Positions 1 through 11,270 of a stretch of DNA of 64,000 bases are shown piece after piece. The stretch is from Trichobilharzia regenti. Taxonomy: Eukaryota; Platyhelminthes; Trematoda; Strigeidida; Schistosomatidae. The DNA lies in NCBI GenBank assembly GCA_944472135.2, contig OX235263.1, positions 16,041,517 to 16,105,516 of the forward strand. Direction: 5' to 3'. The notes below the pieces were generated by a model, which was not told the origin of the DNA, did no database searches, and saw only the letters and a list, made by a program, of their open reading frames with translations. The first letter of the stretch is position 1, and each line of letters begins with the position of its first letter. A program made the translations under genes and the position numbers.

Positions 1-40
1 CATTTTAAAGATGCTTAGGCAGACTTCTATCAGAATCCAT

Positions 41-240
41 CTTGGCCGATTGCATACTGAAGATAAGATGGCCAGAAAAGATAGACAACAGGGAACTACT
101 GGGAAAGAATCAATTAAAAACCCTGTTGCGTGACAAATATTTCTAGTTAGGCATTTAGGGTGACATGGAGCTGACCATGTGAGGAGAAGATTAGATTTTA
201 TGTGTGGTGATCAACAAGCAAGCAAACGACAACTGTAGGT
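41..240 (+). mobile_element. RTE LINE fragment, 3' part
   Basis: The stretch around 60-100 matches the motif 'atggccagaaaagat' that also lies near 2240 in the fuller RTE copy. The later part matches the 'gacatggag ... gtgaggagaagat' region of RTE 3' ends elsewhere in the window. It is too decayed to translate. The match rests on comparison within the window only. Confidence 0.5.
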
Positions 241-254
241 AACAGGATGAAATC

Positions 255-807
255 ATTATTATTTATTACTATTTACTTTAATTCCTAGAGAAACATATGG
301 CTTCAGCTGCGCGTCTCCATTGCGTTCGGTTCTCTGCTAGAGTTTTCACCCCGCTCTAAGTGTGCCTACATGCTTTCATCTCCTCTTCACATGACCTCCT
401 CCAAGTCATCCCCACACTGACGATCAACTCGCCTTCTACCCTTCGGGTTCCACTCGAGCAATTGCTTGTCTAGTAAGGTCACTTGATGGTTTCCTCAGAT
501 TATGGCCAGCCAATCCATCTCCATTTCTTCCTGGTTATTTGTTGCACAATCGGTTCCTACTGAGTTGGTTCGCTCATTGCCAGAGATCCCTCCCTGTTGC
601 TGATCATTTTGGCCGGCCATCTGATCTTGAGTAGTATTTAGCGAAAACAGCTGTTGATGAAGGTTTATAGTTTGTTTAAGGTACTCTTTATGACGTGCTA
701 GTCAAGTCTCTGATTTGCGTAGTAAGTGGCACTGACTTCACATTGGAATGGAATATCCGGATCTTAGTTTCATTTTCAAGCTAAGCGATGTTGATTTCCC
801 TACAGAC
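255..807 (-). mobile_element. RTE LINE, 3' end, antisense (host copy, outer part)
   Basis: Read on the minus strand this is the 3' part of an RTE-clade LINE, ending at about 255 in an ATT-rich tail. The same landmarks (GATGAAAGC, the GCGTCTC block, the CCTAGAG end) occur in the other RTE ends of the window. It is cut at 807-817 by a second RTE on the opposite strand and resumes at 2597. No intact frame survives. Confidence 0.75.
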
Positions 808-816
808 ATGAGAGTA
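808..816. repeat. Target-site duplication, left
   Basis: ATGAGAGTA at this place is repeated exactly at 2588-2596, on either side of the inserted + strand RTE. A 9-bp duplication fits target-primed LINE insertion. Confidence 0.75.
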
Positions 817-2340
817 CATGCTAAAAGCTGGGAAAGCAGCAGGACCAAATGGAATCCCAGCAGAAGCTTTGAAGATAGACCCAGAGACAACAGAGGACTT
901 GATGACGCCACTGCTAGAGAAGATGTGGAAAGAGGGCAAAGTACCTGCAGATTGGAAGAACGGATACTTATTCAAACTACCAAAGAAAGGAGACTTAAGT
1001 CAATGCAAAGCTGACGCGGAATTATGCTCCTGTCCATCCCAGGCAAAATACTAAACCACATCATCCTGGAAAGAATCAAACACGCCATCCTAGATGAAAA
1101 ACTCCGACTGGAACAAGCTGGATTCAGGAGAGACAAGTCATGTATTGATCAAATTGCCACACTGCGGATCCGCGAAAAATACCCATTAATACATTGAAAT
1201 AAGAACAAATTAGTTCAGCGAAGAGTCTCTTTTTGGCGAATTCATTCTCTTAGCTGTACAGTCGCAAATATATACAATTAATTTTGTGTGTGTGTGTGTG
1301 TACATAAGGTTTGTCAAAATCAAAATAACAGTTAGTGTGGGTTGTTGAATACATCATCAAAATAATACAAAAATTAATTTGTGTGAATAGTAATCAAAGT
1401 TGTAACTACGGATCATCATTGAACAAAGCTTGGAATGGCAGTCACCTATCCACCTCACTCAACTTCATCGACTTTGAAAAGGCCTTCGACAGCGTCGATC
1501 ATTTGGCAATTACTTCGCTACTACGGGGTGCCGTCGACAGTTAGGCATCTCATCCAACAACTATACGACAATGGTGCATGCCGAGTAATCCACAACGAGA
1601 AACTTACGGAAGCCTTCGAAGTAAGGACGGGAGTGAGACAAGGCTGTCTAGTATCACCAATGATTTTCCTGATTGCAGTAAATTGGATAATGCGACAAAC
1701 AGCGGACAATGAGGAAACAGGAATAAAATGGACTCACACAAAAAACTTGGAGGATCTGGACTTTGCCGATGATATATGTCTGATTTCTCACAAACTGGAA
1801 GGTATATGAGTGAAAAGCAACAAGTTGGCAGAACAAGCATCAAAGCTAGGACTTCAAGTGAACATAGATAAAACAGAGGTGATGAAGATTCCTGGCCAAC
1901 AACAACAGCAACAACAACAGACAACAATCAGCAAAAATGGGAGGAACCTGAGAGAAACAACCTCCTTTACCTACCTGGGAAGTATCGTTTCAACTACAGG
2001 CGGAACTGACGAGGATATCAAAGCCAGAATCAGAGAAGTAAGGCAGGCTTTCATTACTCTTAAGTCTGTGTGGAGGTCAACATCACTCAGCATGAAAAAT
2101 AAGATCCGGATCTTCAACTCCAATGTGAAGTCAGTGCTACTATACGGATCAGAGTCTTGACCAGCGCGTCATGATTAGCATCTCAAACAAACTTCAGACC
2201 TTCGTTAACAGTTGTCTTCGCTCAATACTCAAGATCAGATGGCCAGAAAAGATCAGCAACACGGATTTCTGGGAGCGAACCAACACAGAAGGCACCGATT
2301 GCGAAACACATAACCAGGAAGATATGGAGATGGATTGGCT
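817..2340 (+). pseudogene. RTE reverse transcriptase remnant
   Basis: A broken reverse transcriptase frame that would copy LINE RNA into DNA at the target site. The fingers motif GPNGIPAEALK lies near 845-880. The palm A motif FIDFEKAFDSVDH (about 1462-1500) is in one frame. After a frameshift come RTGVRQGCLVSPM and the catalytic box LDFADDICLIS (about 1756-1788, FADD intact). A TGA at 1807-1809 follows, then the thumb region with DKTEVMKIPG, a short glutamine run encoded near 1897-1920, and FTYLGSIVSTTGG, ending at a stop near 2160. Two frame changes, internal stops and the insert at 1171-1408 make it a pseudogene. Confidence 0.85.
1171..1408. mobile_element. 238-bp insert in RTE, flanked by CGGATC
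   Basis: The RTE sequence breaks at CGGATC (1165-1170) and resumes after a second CGGATC (1409-1414), which suggests a 6-bp target duplication. The insert has a GT run near 1287-1301 and the block 'agctgtacagtcgca'. That block recurs near 33977, and a relative of it near 35570. No coding capacity is visible. It could be a solo terminal repeat or a small non-autonomous element. Confidence 0.55.
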
Positions 2341-2587
2341 GGCCATAATCTGAGGAAACCATCAAGTGACATCACTAGACAAGCCATCGCTCAACTGGAA
2401 CCCGAAAGGTAGGCAGCGAGTTGATCTTCAGCGTGGGAATGACTTGGAGGAGGTCATGTGAAGAGGAGATGAAAGCATGTAGGCAGACTTGGAGCGGAGT
2501 GAAATAGTTGGCAGAAAACAGAAGGCGATAGAGACGCGCAGCTGAAGCCGTATGTTCCTCTAGGAATTAAAGGATATAATAATAATA

Positions 2588-2596
2588 ATGAGAGTA
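2588..2596. repeat. Target-site duplication, right
   Basis: ATGAGAGTA, an exact copy of 808-816, directly after the ATAATAATA tail of the inserted RTE. Confidence 0.75.
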
Positions 2597-2890
2597 ATGA
2601 AAGGTTGCCTTGCTTTCCTGATCCTTGCTTTGATATTCTCGTCAGTTCCTCGTGTAGTTGAAACTATGCTTCCCAGGTAGTTATGTGGTTAGGTGAAGGA
2701 GGTCGCTTCTTTCAGACTCTTCCCATTTATGCTGATTCTTGTATATTGTTGTTGCCCAGGAATCTTCAACACCTCTGTTTTCTCTATGTTCAACTGAAGG
2801 CTGTCGCATTATCCAATCTACTGCAATCAAGAAAATCATTGGCGATAGTAGGCAGCCTTTTCTTACTCACACTTCATAAGTAACGAAATT
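2597..2890 (-). mobile_element. RTE LINE, antisense (host copy, inner part)
   Basis: This continues the minus-strand RTE from 255-807. Landmarks of the RTE thumb region are present in reverse complement: the region encoding YLGSIV, the CAACAACA block near 2745 and the IPG segment. The order matches the minus RTE at 56280-57125, where no insertion splits the same sequence. Confidence 0.75.
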
Positions 2891-3790
2891 TTTCGTGGAA
2901 TTCATTTGAACTGATAAGTGAATTGCCTGTGTTCTGTTCTGACTGCAGTATGGAATAAAAGTGCAGTTTGAAACCTAAATTGTTAAATTTCTACTACTTT
3001 TCTCTTAGCTTGAATTGGAATATGCTTATATATACATACAAATATTCTCCCCTTTCCTCCCTTAAATCTGAGTCATTTTTACACTTCATTCAATATACAT
3101 AACTCATGTTACTGAGTAGTAGTATTCAGCGTAAAAACACTGTCCTTTATTTCCAGGTTATATGTACTATAGATTTCCTCTAGTCATTCTAAGTCTGCAA
3201 GTCGGCATAACTTCATTTTCTGTCTTTTGTAATGACACCAATATACATGACTACATTAGTATTCACAGTATAGGGAGATGAGAAACCTAACGCGACGCTG
3301 TTTTATCCCTTTTATCACTATTCAATTCATGTGTCACAAAAACAAAATTTCCGTTTACAATAGAGCAAAACTATGTGACATTATCTTGCACAGACTATAC
3401 ACAGGAACTGAAATAAAGCGTCTTCACTGTCTTCTATCTGTTTTGTCATCAGGAAACATGAAAACAATTAGAAAACAAACTATACATGAGTGTATCTAGG
3501 TACATAAGTGTTATTCAACTCATGGATGAAAAGATCTCTCTTTCACTCTCTCTCCCTCACACACACACACACGCATCTGAGAAGTCCAACAAGGATAAAA
3601 TAGTAGAAGTACTGTTTGATGAAATAAATGAATTTCATTCTCTTTTACCATATCTCTACTGTAATAATAATAATAACAATGAGACAGACATTTAAGATAA
3701 TAATGACTGGGAATATATAATTAAGTATATTTCCTGAAACGTTTCTGTAAATGTTATCACACTATTGTTGCTCGTTTTGTTCTATTCACT
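2891..3790. other. No gene seen; AT-rich with a CA microsatellite
   Basis: Only short open frames without family signatures. A (CA)n run lies at about 3558-3572 and short AAT repeats near 3661-3690. Confidence 0.5.
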
Positions 3791-3793
3791 AAG

Positions 3794-3975
3794 TCGGTGG
3801 CACAGTAGTTAGGACTCTCACCGATCATGCACATTGTCCGGGGTTTAAGCCCACGCCGACGCACACCTGATATCTATGGTCGACCTGCGAATTTTCGGCT
3901 ACCGATATCCACGCTGAAAATTCCACACTTGTACGAAAAATACGGTGTGGGGTCAAGCTGTAATCAAAAATAAAA
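3794..3975 (+). repeat. tRNA-derived SINE, family G
   Basis: It has a pol III A-box-like start (TGGCACAGTAGTTAGGACT) and a diverged B box near 3840-3851. The body 'gatatctatggtcgacctg' leads to a 3' end with 'ggtcaagctgtaatcaaaaata'. Better copies lie at 51025-51215 (+), 60325-60510 (+), 40770-40972 (-) and 51285-51475 (-). It is a SINE-like repeat and not a tRNA gene. Confidence 0.75.
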
Positions 3976-4295
3976 TAATATGAACTACATAGAGGAATAG
4001 TCATCATCTAGGTCCAGTAGCAGAGTTCGAGGGCTTGAAGTCACGCACAAATACACACACAGCTGTACAACCTAAAGTCAGCGTTCATAAATAAATAATA
4101 GTAATAATAATAAGTGCTTTATTCCAAAAAGGTCTTTTGATAGAAAGTGGAATTTTCAGTTGTTTTTACACTGATAACAATGTCAATCTAAATACTGATT
4201 GCAAAATAAAGTAAAAATGATAGAAATAATATACTAATTACTGAAAGTATCAAAAGAGCCGCCTACTTACTGTCTCGCACTAATAATAATAGTAA

Positions 4296-4380
4296 TTATC
4301 TACTTTATTCCAAAAACAATACTTGATGGAATTCTCAGCATTTATCACAATATTGCATCTGATTAACTTAAAATATAAAT
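4296..4380 (-). mobile_element. 3' end of a CR1-like LINE, antisense
   Basis: The minus strand ends in a 'tttttggaataaag' tail identical in type to the + strand LINE end at 18600-18665. The same end occurs at 28125-28210. Confidence 0.55.
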
Positions 4381-4404
4381 AAAATAAATAAATAAATAAA
4401 ATAA

Positions 4405-4475
4405 AGCTCAATGGTCTACGAGCTCGCCTTGTAACCAGAAGGTCCTGGGTTCGAATCCCGGTGGGTGCGTACTGC
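4405..4475 (+). repeat. tRNA-like SINE head, family R, without ribozyme
   Basis: It has the A box (GCTCAATGGTCTACGAGC) and a perfect B box (GGTTCGAATCC) followed by 'ggtgggtgcgtactgct'. Other family R copies continue into a hammerhead ribozyme; this one joins different sequence after GTACTGCT. Confidence 0.7.
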
Positions 4476-4770
4476 TCTCGTCTGGCTAGCCAGGCTGAAT
4501 AGTGTTCCAGAATACTGTTGCTAAACTGACGTTATGTACGACAGATATAATTTGTCCCACGGGGACAAGCAAACTGATAAACACACACTAAGGTGTCCGA
4601 AAGTTTAATCTTATCCTTACCGCTTGACTGGATTAAGTGTCCGCTGAAGAGTGTGGTTTATAAGACGGCTGCTTGGAAGAGAAGCTGTTTCAAAGCCTTT
4701 ATGCTTCAGTATCACCTTGAATTTTAGTTTCATAAGGCTCGTTTTCATAGGAACAGTTGCGAATCGTGTC
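4476..4770 (-). mobile_element. Possible PLE fragment, antisense
   Basis: Short similarity to the minus PLE at 36190-36330: 'ggctagccaggctg', 'gttccagaat' and 'ggattaa.tgtc.gc' occur in the same order. No clean translation. Confidence 0.35.
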
Positions 4771-5507
4771 GATATGTTAAGTTAAAAAGTGAATACCACC
4801 TCAGAAAAAAGTAAAAAGACAATTCAACTCACACATATTTAGACCTTACAACAATTCATATTCTACTGACAGCGCATATTGCTCCTATTCATTTGTCACA
4901 TTCGGCAAGCACTCACTATCCTTCTATATCAACGTCATTTCAGGCAGCCATTCCATGTGTTTTCCTTTAACTTGTTCATATATGTGGATATTCAACGACC
5001 AAGTTCAAAGTCCATATTTTGAATCTCAAACCATCTTATTCAGCCTGAGCAACTGATTTGTACGTCATCAAAAGAATAACATGTTCATAGCCTAGTACCT
5101 GGCGAATTTGTTTGGATTAATCGAGTTCTAATTATCTAAATGATTGGAGTATATTTGTTGTTACTCTCATCTTTGGACTCTTCATTCTCATTATCCTCTC
5201 GTGAATTCTAATGAGAGACGCTTGAGAAACACGATTAATTAGAGTAATTTGAAATAATATTTGATAATTAGCTGATGTTTTCACGATGACGTAGGAGTCA
5301 AATCGTGCGTGTCACAACCTACTTCAACTGATTAAAGAAACCAGGAACAAGTGGAAATTAATGTTAGAAAAGTTTGAAAGCAATGTGGAAGTAAAATTAC
5401 AAGATGAATCTTACAAGGATAACACTATATAATGAGATAAGATAACTAATGCCTAGATGAGACTACATGTGAAGAAAATAAACATAACAAAATTGTCTTG
5501 GCAAACA
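4771..5507. other. No gene seen
   Basis: AT-rich sequence without recognisable coding or repeat signatures. Confidence 0.4.
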
Positions 5508-5800
5508 GGATTATTTATTATTATTATTATTTAATATTATCTCCTTTAATTCCTTGAGGAATATAGGACCTTAGCCACGCATCTCCATTACATTCGGTTC
5601 TCTGCTAGAAACTCACCTGGCTCCAAGTCTGCCCACACGCTCTATCTCCTCTTCACATCACCCCCTCCAAGTAACCCTTGCACTGACGACCAACTTGCCA
5701 CTTCCATTTCGGGGTCCACTAGAGCAATGGTTTGTCTGATGATGTCACTTGATGGTTTACTCAGAGTATACCTAATTTTGCCTCTTCCATGTGCATCTAT
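5508..5800 (-). mobile_element. RTE LINE 3' end, antisense
   Basis: A TTA-rich tail at 5508-5540 is followed by the reverse complement of the RTE 3' end (AATTCCTTGAGGAATATAGG, then blocks matching 290-500). It is truncated near 5800, where PLE-like sequence begins. Confidence 0.75.
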
Positions 5801-5814
5801 CACTTTAACTGCTC

Positions 5815-6130
5815 CTGTCGAGCCAGTTAGGTAGGCTGTACATTTAGGCGTAATTCTCGTCTCCGATTTCCGAACATCTATTTGTAGCGCTATTTTATCT
5901 TATCTTGTGGATACCGAACACAAGATTGATGTTAACCGGGTGCTTTTCAAAGTCATTTACCATGCACAAACAAGTCTTTATTTCGCGTCAAGAGTTTGTA
6001 TACTAAATATTGCTGAGTCTGTTGGGATCCATGTTAAGAAGCCTAATTTTTGCGTTCAAAAAGACTTAATTCAGACATTGTCTTTACCACTTGGCCATCT
6101 AGGTTTGAATCATCCTCAATGATTTTTGTA
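5815..6130 (+). pseudogene. PLE C-terminal fragment
   Basis: The frame encodes DTEHKIDVNRVLFKVIY and later KKPNFCVQKDLIQTLSLP. This is the region after the GIY-YIG nuclease in Penelope-like elements; compare HLIDTEHQVDVLESFKII at 34330 and KPGLCVQKEM at 22640. The nuclease core itself is lost, so it is a 5'-truncated relic. Confidence 0.6.
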
Positions 6131-6289
6131 GAAATTTCACTAATTTTAGTGATATTCTATTCGCTACTATATCTTTATTATTATTATTATAATTTACGCA
6201 CCTTCAATGAACTGTAATTCCATTGACCTTACTTTACAAATCGATATTACTTAAAAACACTAATTAGTAGAAGTTAGAATTCACGAGCC

Positions 6290-6520
6290 ATTGAATCGGG
6301 TCCCAGTGGCTGAATGGTATACGAGCTTGCCTTGTAACCGGAAGGTCCCGGGTTCGAATCCCAGTGGGTGCGTACTGCCGATGATTCCCAAACTAGGATG
6401 AAACAGCAGCTGTCCAGTACTCCCTGGTTTTCAATGGTTCTCTAACTGATATCAATCCGTGATCAACCCGTAAAACATAACTAATCCTTACAAACCAAAC
6501 TATAGAAAACTAATATTGTT
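6290..6520 (+). repeat. tRNA-hammerhead SINE, family R, decayed ribozyme
   Basis: It carries the A box (TGGCTGAATGGTATACGAGC) and B box (GGTTCGAATCC), then GTGCGTACTG and a damaged hammerhead core. CTGANGA has become CCGATGA and the GGAC of helix II has become GGAT. The CAGCTGTCCAGTAC half and the 3' body 'ggttttcaatggttctctaac' are still present. The altered core should not cleave. Confidence 0.75.
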
Positions 6521-6664
6521 ATCGGCTACTATTCTAGAATATTCTATGCATATAAACATATAGATATATGTCATTGTAGAGCCAGAAGAGGACATTACCG
6601 AAAAGGATATTCCTTGCTCAGTTGTTTCTGGCTTTATAGATTAAATATGAAACTATAGTTTGGT

Positions 6665-7395
6665 TTGATATGCAAGTGAAAAGCAACAAGTTAGCAGAAA
6701 ATGCATGAAAGATAGGACTTTTGACGAATATAGAGAAAACAGAGGTGGTGAAGATTCCTGAGCAACACCAACAGTGACAGCAACAACAACACGCAACAAT
6801 CCGCGTAAAAGGGGGAAATCGAAAGAAGTGACCTCCCTTAGCTACCTACCTACATGGGAGGCATCGTTTTAACTACAGGTGGACGGAACTGATGAGGATA
6901 TCGAGTCTAGAGTCACTAAAGCAAAGCAAGCTTTCATTACTGTCAAGTCTGTGTGAAGGTCAAGACTCAGAATTCAGCATGAAAAATAACATCCAGATTT
7001 ACAACTTCAATGTGAAGCCAGCCAGTGATACTTACTATAAGGATCGGAGACTGGGTATGTTATGAAGAGCACCTCAAACAAACTACAGACCTTCATGAAC
7101 AGCTGTCTTTGCCCAGTACTACTGAAAATCATATGAGCGGCCAGAAAAGATCAGCAACACGGATCTCTGGGAATGAGCGAACCAGGAACCGACTGTGCAA
7201 CAAATAGGCAGGAAAAAATGGAGATGGATTGGCTGGCCATAATCTGAGGAAACCACCAAGTGACATCACTAGACAAGCCAGTGCTCGAGTGGAACCCGAA
7301 AGGGAAGCGGCAAGTTGGTCATCAGTGCAAGGGTGACTTGGAGGAGGACATGTGAGGAAGAGATGAGAGCATGTAACGGCATGAAATGATACACT
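6665..7395 (+). mobile_element. RTE LINE, 3' part
   Basis: It starts at the 'aagtgaaaagcaacaagtt' block (compare 1810), keeps the glutamine-coding CAACAACA stretch near 6780-6800, the YLGSIV-coding region, and the end region 'gaggaagagatgagagcatgtaa'. Several indels destroy every frame. It gives way to a CR1-like LINE at about 7396. Confidence 0.8.
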
Positions 7396-8110
7396 TGATG
7401 ATGCTGAAGTCTGAAATTAAGTATCTTGGATTAATTCTTTCTTCTGACCTACCCTGATCTTTCCATCTCTTAGCGATTTCTAACAGAATATTTCGTTTGA
7501 CTTTTTACATTAAGAAGTCAAGGCGTTCAAGCATAACCCAACTACTCCTCTTACAGTCTGTCAACTCGTGTATTTTACCCATTCTTCTTTATTGTTCACC
7601 CTTATTCTTTCCTGGATTGCTTAAAAAGACCATGTCATACTTCGTAGAAGTCTGAAAACTGTCGGTAGGACGAGTGATGCCATATCGTTGACACTGTCAC
7701 TGACAACCGGCACTTGATGTCATACAACAAATTTGCTAAAGGAATTTCGTCAGACTGAGCATCCATAATAGCACCCGCAGCTCCAACCTTGTGTCTCCTC
7801 AGGTAAAACAAGAAGTCTTTTCAGAAGAATTTGTGCACGTACGTCTAAGTATAAAAATTCCACTATATCATATTTGGTAGCACGTACTTTCTGTGATGAA
7901 AATGGTGTCAGGCATGAACTAACTAACTAACCTTCTTTGCACTACTAAATAAACCATTTCTCCCACCCTTACAGTACCAAACTTTATTGTTATTGTATTT
8001 CTTATATTTATAATCCTCTAAATTTTTTTATTTATTTTTCATAAGTGTGAACATCGTTTAAGCTGTGTTAGAACTGTTAATTTTGTATTTCCTCTCACCA
8101 TGCTGCTATT
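7396..8110 (+). mobile_element. CR1-like LINE, RT C-terminal part and 3' UTR
   Basis: The conceptual frame near 7405-7650 reads KYLGLILSSDLP, then SFHLLAISNRIFRLTFYIKK and LLLLQSVNSCILPILLYCSP. This is the thumb region of CR1/jockey-type reverse transcriptases (SR1 or Perere type in schistosomes). An in-frame stop interrupts it and the frame is lost after 7650. I am confident that it is a non-RTE LINE, less so of the exact clade. Confidence 0.6.
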
Positions 8111-8284
8111 TCAACAGAACATTAGATTCAATAATCTATAAGATGCTAAAATTTCCAAACTGAACCGAAAATACTCTTAGAAACAAACTGATTACTACAT
8201 TGAATGATCTCCATTCGTGCTTCGAATATTTATGACTTCATATCGTAAACGTGGACAAATTCCTCTGGTTACTTTTGTTTTAAT

Positions 8285-8370
8285 TTTTATGGAGGATTTA
8301 ATCATGAGCTGACATCAGTTAGAGAACCACTGGAAAACCTGGGAGTACTGGACAGCCGTTAGGATACAAG
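8285..8370 (-). repeat. Family R SINE fragment, 3' half, antisense
   Basis: The reverse complement of the family R body: 'catgagctgacatcagttagagaaccactgg' broken into its usual blocks, then GGGAGTACTGGACAGC, which is half of the hammerhead. Truncated before the ribozyme core. Confidence 0.65.
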
Positions 8371-8529
8371 TAGTTCTATTCTCTGACAAGTCAACTTTGG
8401 ACATCGGGTACTTTAGAATGACTACTGCATGGTGCTTCACAGAGTTTCTGAATATCTTAAGGAAGAACTTCAAACATGCATTCTATGCATAGTTGAATCA
8501 GTGCCTATTCGGGTGTCTAATAGAATGTC

Positions 8530-10235
8530 TGTGTGATGGAGAAGATTTGTAGCTCAGGTGGATGAACTGGATAGTTAATTTGCGAAGCTTTCATTGCCCT
8601 ACTAGGCAAGATCCTCAACGCACACTTCAACAACCGATTTCTCCACTTGTTCATTAGTCATGTTTCCTGGTGACCTTCAACGTCGTGATTGGCTGCTTTT
8701 GTGTGTTTCCACATCTTCTAGGTTACTTGTGTTGCAACTGATTGTTTCTTTGACTTGAACTTTGACCCTTTGTGTGTGAGAGATTCACTTTTTATCGGTT
8801 GAAAAATTTTGTCAATCTCAATGTGTTTATTGATTGATGATTCATTGGAATACAAGGCAGCCTTCTGCAAATTCTCTAGCATTCTTGTTGTTTCCTCTGT
8901 CTAATATTTGAAAGCTGGCTGTCTCAGTCGAATTGATGTCCTTGGTTTTCTGTATGTAGTGATGTGGTTGATGGAGTTGATGTCATGTCTTTTGACGGTT
9001 AGATTGTGTCAATGGATATGAAAGCGGACACGATATCTACTTTGGCCAATGTGGTGTTTCTCGCAGTCATTGCAGCTTATTTTGTGGATGATGTTTGTTT
9101 TGTCTTTTTTCCCTTTGTAGTCTTATAGTTGACATAGAACTGATTGAAATCATCTTGTTGGTTTGTGCATGACGTCAATTCCTAAAGGTTTGAAGAGTCT
9201 TGTAGTGACTTCTGAGATGGAGTGGATGTCATTTCTTTTGAGGACTAGCTTATGTTGGTGGATGCGTAGACGAAGGGGACGTCAATATTTGCCAATGTGG
9301 TGTTTTTCCCAGTCGTTGGAAGTTATTTTGTAGATGATGTTGGTTTTATCTTATTTCGTTGTTGAGTCTTTTGGTTGACATAGAGCCAGCTGAGTGAAGT
9401 GATTTTGTTGGCTTGTGTGCGATATCAATTTCTAAGATTTTGAAGAGTCTTGAGGAATTTCTTAGATGTCTTTTATATATAATAGGGCGATTTTCTTTGT
9501 GCTTTCCTTAGGGGCCTTTGATTTGATATGTTGGTTTAAAGGTAGATATCTTTTGATGAATTAAAGCGGATATCAATCCTTTTAGAAGACGTCCATGAGA
9601 TATCTTTCTTCAATTTTGCTTTAGGTGGGAGTGCTGCAATGACTCCCGGTCCTCTTGAATACTGTTTGTATGCAATTCTTTTTGTGTGTTATTCGACTTT
9701 TGCTGTTATAATTCATTATCTAGTCTGTGTGAGTAGACTTTCTATAAACCTGACTTTCTAATTCTCCTGTGGTTGTTCGCTTGACTAGGACGTTGGAAGG
9801 TGGAATTTTGTTCTTGTATCCTTCTTCTCTTGTGATTTTGATGTCTTTGGAGACGTTGTTTATTAAGTTTTGAGTTTTATTCAAATTGCTTATTATTGTT
9901 TTTATTTATTACAACTGTAATGTTTACGTAATGTATCCAAATTTCGTGCTTGATCTTTGGTAGGATTGTGTTTTGCAGCCTTTGCATGACTGCTTCTACA
10001 ATGAAACCTGATTTTCTGAATCCCACGATTGTTTTTTTGATACTTTTTATGTATATTTGTTCACTGAATAGGAATAGGATGTTAAGCATATGTTTATGCA
10101 TTCCATCTTACTTGTGCATTCCATTTTTGATTGTTGTGGGCCGGGGGTGTTCGTCGTCTCTAAATAATCGCTCCATGGTCGTTTTTGCTGGTTTCTGTCT
10201 GACTTAGGTAGGTAGGTAGGTGATGCTTTGACGTC
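8530..10235 (-). mobile_element. Decayed Penelope-like element with duplicated nuclease region
   Basis: On the minus strand the reverse transcriptase part near 10070-9870 reads SGFIVEAVMQRLQ and then EIWIHYVNIT, corresponding to the PLE catalytic region IW..YVDDTF (DD lost). Downstream the segment CNDCEKHHIGQSRYRVR (about 9085-9035) matches the start of a PLE GIY-YIG nuclease. A second similar segment (CNDWEKHHIG) lies near 9325-9295. Stops are frequent. Its 3' end (8530-8640) recurs inverted at 59480-59600. Confidence 0.65.
8955..9480 (-). repeat. Imperfect tandem duplication (about 275 bp) inside PLE
   Basis: Two direct copies, about 8955-9225 and 9226-9480, share in order 'gccaatgtggtgttt', 'gttgacatagaac/gcc', 'ttgttggtttgtg', 'gatatcaatt/gacgtcaatt' and 'tttgaagagtcttg'. 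Each holds one GIY-YIG start region. The copies differ by many substitutions, so the duplication is old. Confidence 0.6.
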
Positions 10236-10239
10236 GCAG

Positions 10240-11270
10240 ATATCATTATTTCTTGGTCATCTATTTGCATGCCTCTAATTTTCTCTAGATATTAGATAAC
10301 AGAATCGATGATTATTATTGTATGATTATTATTTATTTTTAGAATAAAATGATCATTATTAGTATTATTACTATTCAAGTTTAAATCTTTCCGAAATCTC
10401 AAACGAATTATGAAGTGAACCAAATAACCAGCTGAGTCAAATTATACTTAAGCTAAGGCTAACCAGCTTAACTTTGAATAAGCTGAGCTTCACCATTTTT
10501 AGCTTAATAATCACTAATAGTAAGAAACATTTCCCAAAACCCAGTGGATAAATGACCTCAGACAGACGTAAAGAAAGTCAAATAATCTAATTGTTATACT
10601 ATTTAGTTAGATATTGGTTAATCCGTTTCTAGAGAATGGATTATGTTAAAAAGCAAAACCGAAATCAATTCGGTTAAGTTCACATAAGGGTTGTGTTGAC
10701 AGTGTTACGGAGTCAAGAAATTGTTTGTTAAATGGGATTAAAAGGATAAAATGGGAATTTGTAGCATGTATGTGTAGTACATCTGCATGTTTATTTTTTT
10801 TGGAATACAAGTGACCATTTCGTTCTCCTCTCTCTTGTTTTCTCTCTCCCTATTCAGTGGGATTAAATGTTTAAAACAACAAACAAAACACCTGGTGTTT
10901 TTTAAAAACCTTCACAGGATAACTGTAAAGTTGCAATACAGTAGTGATGATGTCATTCAGGACATAAAAATCTATTGTGAACTTATGTTATTCCATAGTG
11001 GTCATTTAGTTACCTTTTATATATTAGATCCACTTAGGATATTTACAGGTAGCGCTACATATTTAGGCTTTGTTCAACCTGGAAGAAATTAATTTGTTGG
11101 CTTTCATGTATTGTCTTAAAATCTGAATATTTTTTCTACGCTTGCAATATACGTAAAGCCTAAAATATTCGCATCACATTATGTGACCTACTTAATACAA
11201 TTAGTTAGTAGCATATTGGTACAAAAAGATGTGTCGCACACAACAATAATAAAATAACATTATGCAGGGA
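10240..11270. other. No gene seen
   Basis: AT-rich sequence. A 101-codon open frame at 10787-11092 begins with a hydrophobic stretch but shows no family motif, and no splice or promoter context supports it. Confidence 0.4.

Larger units (their letters stand above)
817..2587 (+). mobile_element. RTE-clade LINE, 5'-truncated, nested insertion
   Basis: A 5'-truncated RTE-type (SR2-like) LINE on the plus strand. It begins inside the reverse transcriptase domain and ends in the GGATATAATAATAATA tail typical of the RTE copies here. It sits inside an antisense RTE and is bounded by the duplication ATGAGAGTA at 808-816 and 2588-2596. A 238-bp unrelated insert interrupts it at 1171-1408. The element cannot make an active protein because of stops, frame changes and the insert. 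The RTE assignment comes from motif order and from similarity to the endonuclease-bearing copy at 26355. Confidence 0.85.

Noticed and set aside
1287..1301. Telomere-like or CRISPR-like repeats
   Set aside because: Only simple dinucleotide and trinucleotide microsatellites (GT, CA, GA, TTG) are present. There are no spaced repeats and no TTAGGG array.
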